Assembly (NCBI GenBank): GCA_008694505.1
Contig: VZDJ01000090.1
Span: 402,034 to 466,033 of the forward strand
DNA length: 64,000 nt
DNA from: Cyanoderma ruficeps
Taxonomy: Eukaryota; Chordata; Aves; Passeriformes; Timaliidae
Direction of reading: 5' to 3'
Shown piece after piece: positions 1-20,569 of the stretch; position 1 is the first letter of the stretch, and each line of letters starts with the position of its first letter. A model generated the notes under the pieces. It had not been told where the DNA came from and did no database searches. It saw only the letters and a program-made list of their open reading frames with translations. The position numbers were made by a program, and so were the translations under genes.

Positions 1-446
1 GAGGGCAACAAAGCTGGTGAAGGGCTTGGAAAACAAGCCATATGAAGAACGACTGAGGGAGCTGGGGTTGTTTAGCCTGGAGAAAAGGAGACTCAGAGGT
101 GACCTTATCACTCTCTATAACTTCCTGAAGGGTGGTTGTAGACAGCTGGGAGTTGGTCTCTTTCTCCAGGCAGCAACTGACAGAATGAGAGGACACAGAC
201 TTAAGCTGCATCAAGGGAAATACAGGCTGGATATTAGGAAGAAGTTTTTCACAGAAAGAGTGATTAAATACTGGAATAGTCTGCCCAGGGAGGTGGTGGA
301 GTCACCATCCCTGGATGTGTTTAAAAAGAGACTAGATGTGGCACTCGATGCCATGACATAGTTGAGGCGTTAGGGCTGGGTTGGACTCGATGATCTTGAA
401 GGTCTCTTCCAACCTACACATTCTGTGATTCTGTGATTCTGTGATT
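1..446 (+). mobile_element. CR1 LINE, 3' end (5'-truncated copy, plus orientation)
   Basis: This is the 3' end of a chicken-repeat-1 (CR1) non-LTR retrotransposon. Positions 17-361 still read open for 114 codons and give the typical CR1 ORF2 C-terminus, with the segments [38 protein letters not shown] and [20 protein letters not shown]. After the stop come the conserved 3' UTR motif (GGACTCGATGATCTTGAAGG, then CTTCCAACCT) and about three copies of the octamer ATTCTGTG near 418-446, the hallmark of a CR1 tail. Because the reading frame is intact, the copy looks fairly young. Its 5' part lies outside the window or was never copied. It sits in the CLCN1 intron just before the first exon seen here, in the same orientation as the gene. 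Confidence 0.93.
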
Positions 447-487
447 TAATATGCTAACTCTTCTTCTTGTCATCCACAAATCCACAG

Positions 488-7416
<6,929 letters not shown>

Positions 7417-10348
7417 CTGGTGTGAGGGCAGCAGCCCATCACACTCTTCAGTGAGCCAGTCTTCTTGTGTTTGCTCCTCAAAGAGAAGCTTCCGGATGTT
7501 CTTTGCAATCCCCACAGAGGAATGATTCAGCTGGGAGGAGAGACATCAGACTGACCCTTTCTTCTGATGCTTTCCCTCTGTGCAGACTGTTAGGCTGCTG
7601 GACTATTCGGGTGTGTGCAGGTGTCAGATGTGGACTGCAAGGTGCCCAAGTGCAGGCTTACAATGCTCAGGCCTCTGCCATGGCAGAGCACACTGTAACA
7701 GGACATGGATACTGCTGGACACAGTCAGGATGCTCTGGGTCCATCTGCCATGTGGAAAGAGGAGGAGGATCAGCTCTCACTCACCACTTCACCACTGGTG
7801 CCATCCTTCCAGTCACACCAGGCCTGCACCCAGCAGTGTGACACAGCCAGACCTCCAGCCTAGAAGCACGCTGCTGCCTGACTGCCACCCTGTCCACGTT
7901 GCTGCAGCTCCTTTTCATTGGCTCTTATCTTGCATCCCCCCCAAACATTCCCACGTAGAACATTTTTATTCTTTCTCAATTTTTACTCTGGGATTTTCCT
8001 GGATGGGGATGCAGTTAGGAGCTTCACCTTCGTCCTATAGCTGAGCCATGCCCTACAAACAGATGGGAGGAAAATATTTGGTATATGTCTCATGTCTCGA
8101 ATTCAGCCAAGGCTTTAGAAAACACTGGAAGGGAGAAAAGCTTCTTTGTTTTCCCATCATCTCTGGAATTCTAAAACAGAATGGGAAAATCTTAACTGAG
8201 GGCATCCTCAGTGCTGGGGGAAGAGGGGTAAAACAGCATATATGTACCTACATTTCAAACAACTGTGTTTGTCTCTCTGAATCACTCTTCACAATTTTCC
8301 ACAGTTATAGTCTTAAAATATAAGAACTCAAGAAAAAAAATAATTATGGAGTGTTAGCAGGCTGCCAAGAAATACAGCAGAGGGAAGACACATTTTCTAC
8401 ACTTTGAAAACAGGTTTCTTTCTGAAAACTCCTGCTCTCTTTCCTGGTAATTCTACCCTGCCTACTTTCCACATATTTCTGCATACCTCAGATCTGAGAA
8501 TTCCAGCTCTCACTTTTGCCAGCTTGTCTCTGTTGTGACTAACAGCAGAGACCTCAACCCTTGTCTGCAGCATCCCTCTCTATTCCAGTTCTAAATCTGG
8601 AGCAGATCTGCATCTTGCAAAAAGATGTCTTGTCAGTTCGTGTCATGCATGCAAAGCCTTTGCATCCAAAGGTAAGATGCTGCTTTGTTTAATTCACCGC
8701 TCTTGTGAGGTTTTCTCAGTAAACAGGCAAAACCAAATTCTGTGTATTCTGCAGCTTCTTCTAACAGTCTACATCTCTTTCTACTGTATTCTTGGTGTCT
8801 CGTAGCACTTAAATGCAGTCCCAAGCAGCCTATTAGATGTGTCTCCACTTATCAGAAACAGAGAAGAAATCCAGGCTCTGAAAATATGTTCTTGGGGGTA
8901 TTCTCATTCCCCTTCCTGATATTAGTAAAGCATTATCTACCTTAGAGTGACCAGTTCTACTTTAACACGTGATGTTCCATAAGCTGTCTCAAGAGCAAGT
9001 CAAAAATATCATTACCTCTAACCCAATCACCAAAGGAAAATTCCCTCCTGGCTTTAATTCCAAGGATTGACCTTGCACCAATTCCTCTCTGATGATGCTT
9101 ACGGGTGGGAGGATCTGTGATAAGCTTACAGTAGAAGGAAATCTTCCCCACCAGTCTCTTGAAGAGAGAGAAATTTATTTTTGCTGTCTGGAATCCAGAG
9201 CCTACCAGGTCTGTTGTTTCTGGCACAAGATCACCCTTTATAAGCTAACTGGGGACAGCCTTTCCCTGCCTTAATGATTGTCTGCTCCCTGGGAGCCGCC
9301 CTGTCCTTGTGAGGAGACAGTGGTGCTCTGAGGGCAAGTCTCCTGCACACAACAGCTGCTTGTCTCCACCAGAGGGGCACCTTTGTGTCTGCCAGGCATC
9401 AGAACAGCCTCCCCACTACCTCTGTGTCACCTTCTGCTGCCTGCAGGGAAGAGGCAAAACAACTGCTTTGTTTTGGTTTTGGGTTTTTTTTTTCTCAAGG
9501 AATTGTGGTAGTCCCTTGTGTAAGCAGAGGAGAAAGGACATTCCTTTTACAAATCATAAACATTCAGTGAGTGACAACACTGAGGCCAAATCTGGTCTGA
9601 GGGTCCAAGTACACTCAAGAAGGATGAGTTTCTCAAAGTCATCCCCAGCCTTACCGTGCAGACTTATATTTTACAGCTTAACCACATGCTTCCACTGAGA
9701 CAGATGAGACAAGGAGAAACTTTGAGGCTGGAGTCAGTACACCTCCCCCTCCTCTCTCCTGAATAGAGATACATAGAGATACTGCTCCAGTCCCACACTT
9801 CTCCTACAGCGTGTTACAGAAGAACTGGGATGTGACTGGCTGAGAAAGCAGATGGGAGTCTAAATCAAAGCCAGTGAGTGTGTGAGTCATGACAGACAGA
9901 TTGTGAGCTGGGGGAGATGAAGCTGGAACAAAAATGATGCACATGGAGAGGTTTGGGGAGCTCAGAGTGAAACACTGGCTGACCTGGAAAGCTTCTCGAG
10001 GTTCATCACTTGAGATTGCAAGAGAACACACGTGTGCCCACACATGCATACACAGGTACCTCACCTTTCCTATTGCCTTTAGCTGTCCCTGGGCTACTGT
10101 GAGGAGCAGGATTGCTCTCTGGGGGGAAGCTGAAAGGTGGGTGCAACTGCTGCTCTTTGTAGACACTACTCAAGATACATTCCAGGTATTGCCTCCACCC
10201 ATGGAACAGAAACAGCATTCATCTGCACTGTTTTCTCACCTTTCTCATGTATTCATACATGAAAATGCATAAGGAGCCAGGATGGGACACAAAACACCCT
10301 ACAAAGATGGTTTGCAAAGGCTGAAGTTGTTTCCACTTTCATCTTATC

Positions 10349-10354
10349 AATAAA
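10349..10354 (+). terminator. Candidate polyadenylation signal AATAAA (distal, CLCN1)
   Basis: This is the first canonical plus-strand hexamer after the CLCN1 stop, in the context TATCAATAAAATC. At 2.9 kb past the stop it may be unused, and transcripts could end earlier with a variant signal. Confidence 0.3.
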
Positions 10355-12825
10355 ATCTCCACTGAGCTGATCCAAGTACATTAATAGGTGCAAAATGTGC
10401 AGTAAAATAATACTAAGCCTACCTTTGTCAAGGGAACTTTAAGCTTGTACCCCCTCAGGCTATCCCACTACACCCCCTCAAAGTTTAAACTTTAAACCTT
10501 TGTCCAGCAAACAAGGTCACAGTGATCTCTCACTCTAAAAACTGCAGCTCCCATCCTATCCAAATAGCACAGACTTGATTAGCTACATGGAAAGATCTTT
10601 TTTTCTCAACCCAAAATATCCCCAGAATCTGGATCAGCTGTGAGGCCTTCTCATCCACACAGAAATTAGTATCTAGCAAAAAACCTGAACTCTTCCTTTC
10701 ACATGGCACTTAAGGGTGAAAGCAGTGTCCTGTTTTTAAATGCATCAATATAAAGAATTGAAAAGATAGGGAAGACTTAAGGTTGGTAAGTGGAGCTTTA
10801 GTTAGATATGACAAGGCTAAGAGGCTTGGCCATGAGCTGAATAAAGGAGAAAACACATGGAGATGAACTACTGAACAAGAAAGATTTGCCTCAACAAAGT
10901 TACATTTTTGGTTGCCTAATTATTTGAGACTAAATAAATTCTAGTTTTCTAAGCCTTTGGACAAAAACAACTAGTACAGGCAGAAACAGAGAGACAGAGT
11001 CCATAAAAGTAACATCCACCTTCTGCCCAATTATGCAAATACTATATAGAAGTGTGTGTTTTGTGGCCAAGGAGTACAAGACCAGCAATGACCAGCTGAG
11101 CCAGTGAAGATTCCCTCTTTGCCTAATTAGTCCAAACCCAGGAAGGGTATAATTAAAAACACACTATGAAAAACACAGTCACAGCAAGCACTAAGTTATT
11201 CATGGCCACACAAGCAGATATCTGGGCACAGCTCTCATAAAAATTTAATCTACACTGGGGACCAATAATTAAAATTTACACAAAAACCACACCTAAGCAT
11301 TAGGGTTAGGGTCTTAAGACGTGATGCAGAACTTTTTAATGCTGTGTTTGTGGGAGACAAGCTTAAACTGGCCCTGACCATGAGCCACAGGCTGTTCTTG
11401 TGTGTCCCCCCTGCCACTAGACAGACAACCCTGTGCATGTGCACTCAGGCACACACACAAACATCACCTCTGTCAAATCACGGCTGTGAAATTGCAGAAA
11501 ACTCTCCAACTCAGTTTCCTGTGCCTTGAGCTACATCTCTACTTCCCTCAGCTTGCTGGATGTCACCAAGTCCCAGTGTAGCCTCATGGTAAGACAAACA
11601 AGACACTGCTGTGGACCCTGCTGGGATTAGTGTGATGGTTAAATGAGATAGAGTCTCACCCAAACCTATTACTAGTTTAAGCATTGGACTTTGAAATGAG
11701 CATTTTCTCTCATCCCAGCCTTTTTAGCGTGCTGCTAGTGCAAACATCTTGTGCTGTCTAGTAAAACCAGTTACAGAAACACATCTAGCCAACAAGAATT
11801 CCACCTGATATGGAGGAGAGTGTCCAGCTGTGGAAAAGTCCAGTAGCAAATTCATAAAGGAAACAGAATGCAGAGAAATGAAAATGTGAATTCCCTACTT
11901 TAGAGGGGAAAAAAAATCTAAGCGCTGCTAGTATCTGACTATTTACTGAATGGCTACTCAGCTTGAAGAACAGAAGGTAAAGCTACAAGGCATACTGAGA
12001 TATATCCAGAATTAAAGTCACATAAACTCAAGTTAGAAGCTTTTCAGTTTTTTTTCACACAGAAACAAATGCAAAAGACAGTAATGGAAGGTAAATGAGA
12101 AATACACTTGAAAAGAAAAAAAAATCTGCTTTTCTCTCCCCCCTCAAACTTCTACAATGAACTTAAGCAAACGGGCTGTGAAAAGAAATGGTAGCTGAGA
12201 TGGCTGGATTGTGACCAAACATGTCACAGAATCCTATGCTTAACTCAAATTTGCAATTTCTCTGGCACAGAAGATAAAATCTGTCTAAGGAACCATGCAG
12301 AAAGTGCCCTTGCAGCTGGCAAAGTGCAGATCCAGTGAGGTGTACAGCAAGAATGCTCTTATGCCCTATTTAGTTACCATTTTCATTAATCACTCAGAAG
12401 TAACATATGAAGTATTGTAAAATAGCAACATGAGAGAAACATATGGCAGGTTTGCCATCTAGTCTAAACAGAGAAATAACCAGAAAATGGAGATGAGAGC
12501 CTCAGGCAGATACCATGGAATGAGGTTCATGCTGGGGCTAAGCAGATAAATCCAGAGAAGATGAATTTAACTGAGGGTTAAGTCTAACCTGGTATGATGA
12601 CAAAAGAGTTCTTTTAGCTGAAGCACTCAGCAGCTGGACACCATCTTTGCAGCATAATGTGAAATGGAGAAAAAAAGACATTTTTCCTATGCAGAGGTAT
12701 GACTTTCAGGACCAGAGACATTTTGTTTTCCCAGGGACTCAAGTCTTAAACACACGTGGAATAACTGATTTCATTTGACACACTACATTTCAAAAAAAGG
12801 AATTAGTTTTGAGGCCATATGGAAA

Positions 12826-13090
12826 ATAAAAACCAACACAACAACAACAGAAAGCAAACCAAACAAACAAACAAACAAACAAAAGAAACAAACAAAAAAA
12901 AACCCACCAACAAAATAAACAAAAACCACACACATCAAAAAAAGTCCAAACAAACAAAAAATACCAGACAACCAAAAAACCCCAAAATAAAAACCACACA
13001 CAAAACCAGGAGAGAGTATAGGGGGGGACTTACAAGGACTGACAAAAACAAAATTTCTGAAAAACCTCAAAAACCAACAAACAAAACCCT
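12826..13090. repeat. A-rich simple repeat, CAAA/AAAC type
   Basis: Low-complexity DNA is built from imperfect units AAAC, CAAA and AAAAACC, with a pure stretch of AAAC around 12862-12882. Long open frames on both strands (Lys/Thr/Asn-rich on plus, Phe/Val/Cys-rich on minus) are by-products of the skewed composition. Confidence 0.9.
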
Positions 13091-15399
13091 AAAGCAGTTA
13101 GGTAAGTGTGTCTTATGCAAGTCACAATTAATTCTATGAACACAGTTATGCAGACATACATACCAAGTGGTGGGTGGCAATGTATTCGGTGACAAAAGCA
13201 GGTAAACTGGAAAGAAGCAAATTAAATTCAAATGGAATACAGAAAGCAAAGATGAGTGCAATAGCCCTGGTTGTAAAATTTGCTATGCCTTAAGCAGGGC
13301 AAGAGACACTGTTTAGCATCTGGAAGAACCAGAGTCTGAAAAACACAAGTATCTTGTCATGGAAATAATACCTTCTATGGCTAGAATTTAAAAGTCTCAT
13401 ACGGCAAACAAACAGCTACTGGATGATTACTGCCTAATGTCCTGCATCAGAAGCAGATGACACAACACTGGAAGTGCAGAGGTGTTTCTTTCCCTCTGGG
13501 TTGACCAATCTGCTATGAGGACAGCAGGCTGAGAAGCATTTAAAACTGAAATGTGAACCCAGAGTCATGCCACCCAGTGTCAGTGCCTTTTACAACCTAA
13601 GCTTCAGACATCTTTTTGTGTCTTGTCCTAAGGGGCTGTTGTGAAATTTCTGTCCACCTCTGAGTCAGATGTGATTGCATCTCTCCAGTATTGGGACAAA
13701 ACTTCCATGTATCACCTGGAAAATGCTTATTCAGTAGAACAGGAAAACTCTGTGCTAAATCAGAGGATCCTGTTGATGTGATGCTTTCTATCCTCAAATC
13801 TGGCCTAGGATTCATGTCCTGGTAGTCACAGACACACGTCAGATTTTAATCCTATACAGTCAAACATGTGATGTTCTTTCTTAATGAGAAATCAGATATT
13901 TCCTACTCTGGGGTGCTTCTCCAAGCCACCATGGATCCTTTTCAACGTGCACCATCAGACTACTTCCTTGAAACCCACCCCCTCTTCCTAGGATCCTCCT
14001 TCCTCAGACGCAACTCCCCTGGAACCAGTCCCACAGAAATAAAACACTTCCACCAGCCAGGAGGGCAAGACCACATTCTGTTTAATAACAACTCCATAAA
14101 GGACTGTACATGCTATTTTGAGCTACCTCCCCTCCTTTACTGTGGTTGCTGCCACGTACAGGCATGGAGGTGTGTAGTGCCATATAGTTCTCTAAGTCTA
14201 TATGTAATGTGTGCACATGTATGCAGGTGGTTGCACATGTATGTATTTATATATAGCTTTGTAGAAGTGTTTATCTTGTAAGTCACATTATCAAAACATG
14301 CGAAGTATACCCAACAAAAATTTTCAGGCAAACATGTTTTGGAGCTGGAAGACCAAAGGCAAATCAGACTCATTTTAGTTATTAAGGGCTAGTGCGGGAC
14401 AATGTAAGGATGGAAGCTTTCAGTGGTGGGTCCCTTCCCCTTTTTGTTTTACTTCCATTCAGTACCTTCTCCCCAAACATCAATGCACCTCTGTAAACAC
14501 TAGCTTAAAAGGATACATAGAATCACCATCCAGGCTCCCCGCTACAGAAAACAGGTACAGGCTTGGGGGAAGCCCTTGGAAATTGCCTTGCAGAACCTCC
14601 CTTGTCTCATACGCTTATGCTAAAGTAGTTTCAGATACTGAGAATACAATATGTGAAGACCCAAGCCTTTAGTTATTTTTACACATGCTTCAGGAATCCA
14701 TTCATTCCACATGCCACCCCTGAGATGCACATCCACCACCCTTGCACCTCCCAAATCCTCTGCCTGTAACCCACCCACATCCGAAAAGAGCTGAAACAAG
14801 AGAAATCTTGTTCCCTGTAAAATTACTTTTGAGTTCCAATTTTACAGTGTAGGGATTCCCAGAGACCTCCAGTCATGCACAACATCCACAAATCAGAGAA
14901 GAAAAGTTAAAGCCAAACAAGAATATATACCTGCAAAAGAGCTTTTGGCTTGCTACGTTGCTCAGGCATGCACTATCTGAAAGGAAGGGAAGTCCACCTA
15001 CACTTGCCTCATGGGACCATGGCAGAGGGTTCTTAACCTTGTGGCCTCCAATCCAGTCATGACTGGATTTCCATGCCCAATGAAAATGAATCCAGAAGGC
15101 CAATGAATCTGGACTACATGCCTTTTTCTTACTCAAAGCAAATCTTGATGCACAATCTTGTTTCCATAATGGAGAAAAGCCTTTTTAGATGTTTTTGTCT
15201 TGCAAGCATGGACATTTGATCCCTTATGGGAAAGCAAAAACAAGACTAGATTTCAGAGGGCATTTAAAATGTCCCCAGCTGAAGGAGATGAGGAAGATCC
15301 TAGCAGGAACATTCTTTCCACAGAACCCCACAGAACTGCAACCCCTCTCTTCCCAGAAGACGGCAGCTACTACACATCAGTAGGTAAGTCCTGCCCAGG

Positions 15400-15456
15400 C
15401 AGAGGGGTTAGACTTGATCTTTAAGATCCCTTCCAACCACTCTGTGATTCTGTGGT
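15400..15456 (+). mobile_element. CR1 LINE 3' tail fragment
   Basis: A short piece matches the CR1 3' terminus: GTTAGACTTGATCTTTAAG, then CCCTTCCAACC and the octamer-like CTGTGATTCTGTGG. Only the last 60 bp or so is recognisable. It is in plus orientation. Confidence 0.8.
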
Positions 15457-16660
15457 ATCTGCACTGAGAACATTCTTGAACAAGTCTTTACAGTTTTAGT
15501 AAACACGCTCTTTCTCAGAATCACAGCCTGACTAAATCTTTCCTCTTCCAACAATGTGTATCTGCACTGGAAAAATACATCACATATTTCTTTTCTTTTG
15601 TGCAGACCAACACTGACAATCACAGAGCTTCTCTTCATTTCCAAGGCAAAAATAACACTTTGATCTGCCTGTGCTGGGGAAAAATGTCAGTGCAAGGATG
15701 TAAATAAACCCTGATGTTCCAAGTGCAGATCTTCCATGTCCATTTTTTAACAAAATAACCGTCGTGCCTTACCCCAGTCAATACATGGAGCTGGTTGTGC
15801 TGCTGGGAGAGCACAGTGTCCCCAGGCTCCATGACATATTCTGAGACAGAGAGAGACACTGGTCTGGCACACAAGTCCAGCTCTTCTGCTTCTGCACAGG
15901 CTCACTACTACTTAGTCTGGGAAAAGCCTATGGTACAAAAGAGGCACCTGACATTGACTTTACAGCTTGCAATCATATTTGACTCTGTGCTTTAATGACT
16001 GTAGGCTGTCCTACACATATATTTAGTTCTAATAGGCACCATTTTACTCACATTTTCCCTGTTTATTTTTCCTTTCCCTGAGCCATGGCATAGAAATCTT
16101 TCCCTGTCAGATTGCTACAGGGGAGGAAAATCAAAGATGAAAGTATTACTTATTTACATTTTTCTAGTTGTAAGCTGCTGATAATCTCTGTATTGGAATT
16201 GGTTGGGTTTTTGTTTGTTTTTTTTTTCTTTTCCTTCTTTTCTTTTTTCCTTTTAGAAAAAGTCAAACAGTTAGTTAAAAAGATATGCCAGAGTTGTCTG
16301 AACAAGGAACATTGGAAAATCCACCTGGGAGAAATTAGAAGGAAGAGCTTAGACTTTGCCAATGTTGTTCTGCTTTTTATAGCATTTAGAGGCAGGTTAT
16401 CTGAGTTTGCTTCTCCTTCCAGGCAATTATCAGTACAACAGTTAAGGCAAACTAAGCTGAAATTAGGTATTTTGGGTTTCCAGTGAGATCAGAACTCACA
16501 CTAACTTCATTTGGGCAAGCAGTAAGTTCTTATTCAGTGTATTTCTCATAAGATTTCCCTGGAGAACTAAGCACACTGTGAACTGTCTCTTGAAGACAAT
16601 GAAAAAGAAGTTAGCAGGTACCCAGATTCAGGGAGGTCTCTTTCTATCGCTATCTCAAAA

Positions 16661-16707
16661 NNNNNNNNNNNNNNNNNNNNNNNNNNNNNNNNNNNNNNNN
16701 NNNNNNN
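16661..16707. other. Assembly gap (47 N)
   Basis: A run of 47 undetermined bases lies in the intergenic region between the CLCN1 and FAM131B 3' ends. It interrupts no recognised exon. Open frames drawn across it are meaningless. Confidence 1.
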
Positions 16708-19700
16708 TGTATAGCAATTCTACACCTCAGTCCCCTCTGCTGAGAGTCTGCCATGAAGCTTCTTACCTGTGTTGTGTAAACAAACGACATCAAGCTTTTC
16801 TTGACTTTTTTCCAAGCCTTTCTCTCCATGTCTTTCCCTCTCTGCCACACGCAGGGGTGCACAAGCCTGTACTGTTGCACACTACCTTGCCTCACCACAA
16901 TACCTCCTACCTCTGTCAAACAAAGAGATGACTTTTCTTCTCCAGTTCTCTTCTCCGAGGCTACAACTAACATTTTTCATTGTTGCTGCACACAGAACAG
17001 CATGCACAGGCTCTGCCTACGAGTGAAGTAGATCTCTCCTGGATCTCACATTAGACCAAAACTGGCCTGAAAATAGGGATAAACATCCCTTCCAAAAGCT
17101 ATGCTTCACTCTTAAACAAGTCTCCCCTCTTGCAATTACAGGATAAGACTTATCAGTATCTTTAGCTGCCATGGAGTGTAATCACTGAGTGCATACATGA
17201 TTTGTGCATGTTAATTTTATTAATTTCATGCATATATCAAGTTGCTCATGTCCTCCAGCTCAATTTCCAGGGTTTACCTCAAAGGGGCCTATGGAAGGGA
17301 AGAGGGAGGGAAACAAAAGGGCATAAATAACAAAGACCTAATCAAATAAGAGCATACTAAAAATTCCTAGGAAAACACTAATGAAGAAAATGGGGAATAA
17401 TGTCCTTCCTGGTACCCCAGTGGGGCTTATTCTTTTCAGACAGACATATCGCAATCAGCTTAAGCCAATTTAAGTTGCATCTGCAACCAGCCTTCCACAT
17501 GACCATCTACATGTTTCCCCAGCTGTCAGTGATGCCTGCCTCAACAAGAGAAGCAATATGAAGAGTTCGTCCCACTGAAACCTTTTTTTAGGTAGAGGAC
17601 TGGGTTAGTTTTCAATGGGGCCAGTTCCTGAGCAGCCAAATGAGTGTTAGTGCTGGTGCTTTTTAGGCAGTAGAGGTACAGAGCTGGTGGTGATGGAAGA
17701 GAGGAGGCAGGACAGCTCCTTCGAGCAGCTTGGCTTCATCACGAAGATGCCATTTCAAAGTGCACTTTCCCAGTTTCTCTAACCTGATATAAAGGAAGGC
17801 CAGCTGCTGAGAACAGCACTATCTCTCCCTCTGCTCACAGCTCTTCCACCTTCACTTTTACAAAGTCCTCAGCTTGGTGCAGGCCAGCTGTGCATCAGCA
17901 CCTGCCCCAGGGTTGTGGGAGGTGAGCATGGTCAGAGCAGAGTTCCTCCTCCTTCAAAGGAGCTCACCACTGGATCAGCTTAGAAGCATGGCTAAATTCT
18001 GTTCTCTGTAGCAAGCCTGTCCTGAAAACTGATGTTACCATTTTTAAGGGGGAAAGCAAGTGGATGACGTGTCAGCAGCTCTGCAAAAGAAGATAATGAT
18101 TTAGAGGCACAGAAACTGAAAGAAGCAGATTAAGTTCTCTGTCCCAGTGCCTGAGGTAATGAAATTGAAGAGAACCCAGAAGGCTTGTAAAGAAAGATTT
18201 ATACAAAAGAAGAACTTATGAAATAGTATAACTAATCAGGTATAAGCAATCATGGGAGAAGGAACAAGAGAGAATTTTCTTGCAGTAGAAGATTTTAAAT
18301 TAGGGTCACTTCTGTTTAAGCCTTCTTTCATATTGAGCACAGTTATTTCAACCAGTTCCTACTGAAGACAAAGGCTTGGTGGAAAGATAGGAATCTTCTA
18401 CCTCCACTACTTCAAGAATATCCAAAATTTTCTGTAGTGCAGCTTTGCTTCATAATTTGTGGAAACAAACAGCAGAGCTCAGTTTCTTAGGAACTGCATG
18501 TCAGGGATACTGAGCTTACCTTTTCTTCTTATTTACAGCCTCACAAACACAATTTGGGCTCTGACTATTTGGCTGGACTCTCTCCAACTCATCCCTCCTC
18601 ACCAGGATAAAGGAACTGCAGGCCAAATTTTGCTCACAGAGCACCTGTGCGTCCCATATGCTTGAATAGGTGTATCTATATAATGACAGCTTTTCTGGGA
18701 AATGTACAGTAGGATCCAGGTCTCTCTCTCTCTGATACTGGAATACACACAGGCAGCAGGCCTGTTACATAAGAAAAGGCCAGATTATACAAACAATTTT
18801 TCACTTTCAAAGAGATTCAAACTGCCTTCCCAGTTCAGCTCAGGCTTCTCACTTGGGTGGCAAGTGTGGACAGGAAGACCTGCTCTCTCTAGTCAAACTC
18901 CTACCAATTAGCTCTTTTGGATTGTGGAGAGGTATGGAAAATAGCCTTCTTCTTTCTTTCAGGAAAAGGCTGAAATTTTATTATTCACAGAGTGTTAAGA
19001 TATTTATGAAAAAAAAATTACAGAATTTAGTAAGCTGGAAAGTTTTTACAGAAAGTGGTGCTCAAACCAGTCTGTGCTCACGGAGAATAAAGCTATCTAC
19101 CAGGTTAAGGTTTCTAGACAGCAAGTTATGGAACTCTACAGCAGGGTATAATTCTCTATCCCAATTCCACAGAGGATAGAAGAATCTACAGATTTTCTCT
19201 TCCTACTGGATTCCACAGAATTTCTCTAAGGTCAATTTTTTTCACACTGTCCCCTATGTAGGTAACGCCCTGTCCCTGCCTTCTATGGAGACAAGATATA
19301 TCTTTTAGACATCAGACATCTTAGTGGATGTACCACTCATCCATAATAAGGAACAAGAAGCCATGGACAAGTTGATCCACTTGTCCCAGTCCTGTAAACA
19401 ACACAGAGGGAACATTAGAAGCTACTCTGAAAGTTACCATAAACATCCAGATTGGTCCTGGAGAGGCACATGGGAACAAAATGGTTTGGAGAAAGAAACA
19501 ACAAGCCACCCAAATCTCCCACAAAGGTACACACCCAACAATCTTTGTTTCCCTGAAAACCTTTTAAAAAAGAAATAAAAATAGCTTTAAACTCACTCAT
19601 TTACTCATCTGCTGAGGTGTTCTTGGCACTTCCCCATCTCCCTTTTCTGTCTAGTGTGATTTCCCAGGCCCTGCTTCGCATCTGGACCCAAGCCAGTCCA

Positions 19701-20569
19701 GGATAATGAGCTACCACTGGCCCTGCAAGAACTAGAGGAGATCATTTTTATCAAGCCTTGCTGCCCAGGGCAGGTTAGTACCTGAACATGTAAACATCTT
19801 TGAAGAGATATTGAAAGGTCATCATTCAGGAGAAGAGTGTCCTCCTTAGAAAGACGGAGGACATAAAAAAACGTAAAAAAAGATGGGTCACAAAAACTTT
19901 TCTCTCTTACCTACACCAAATTACCAGTCTTACTTAAACATCCCAGAGGTCTTTCATTTAGAGGTGCAATGGAGAGGGAAGACAGATCTGCTCAAAGTGG
20001 ACTTGGCTGGAAAGACCTGGGTATTGAAAAAGGAGTCCCTCTTTTTGCAGCTGCCTGTGTCAGTGGGAAAAAGCTGAGTGGGGTAAAGTTCTTCCTGAGA
20101 GCCCCATTCCTACTTTTCACAATTCCTGGACATCATTTGCTTTGCTTGCCAGGAGCTGTCTAAACTCTGAGACTTGATGATATTTCTTCAGTCACATTTT
20201 ATTTGCCTTAGACATTCTTCCCTGAAAATATGCAGGAACTAAACCTGAAGCAGGGAAAAAGGCATGCATCACTCTCCTGTCATCCAAAAAACACACCAAG
20301 CCTGAAGAGGAGGTAAAGAAGAGACAAATGTATCATGAATTAAACAGAGCAAATATGAGTCAGAGTAAGCGAGAAAGAGTTGCTCCTGGAACAGTATGGC
20401 AGTGTCCAGGCAAATTCCTTTCTCTAGCTCATCAGATCCAGCATCTTATCTACATCCACGCTTTGCTGATGCCTCCTTGCAAGAGGTCTCGTAACTAAAA
20501 CCCAGCACTTGGGTAATCTCTGCTGGTTCTGTTCAGTTCTCCAGCAAAATCAATAACCTTATACAATTT

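Noticed and set aside
10480..10500. Palindrome AAAGTTTAAACTTT
   Set aside because: It is A/T-rich and short; such palindromes arise often by chance.
11299..11313. TTAGGGTTAGGG-like interstitial telomere motif
   Set aside because: There are only two units, within the range of chance.
12783..13139. Overlapping open frames on both strands
   Set aside because: They are translations of a CAAA/AAAC simple repeat (Lys/Thr/Asn or Phe/Val/Cys runs).
16578..16973. Open frames spanning the run of N on both strands
   Set aside because: The undetermined bases hide possible stops, so the frames are not evidence of coding.
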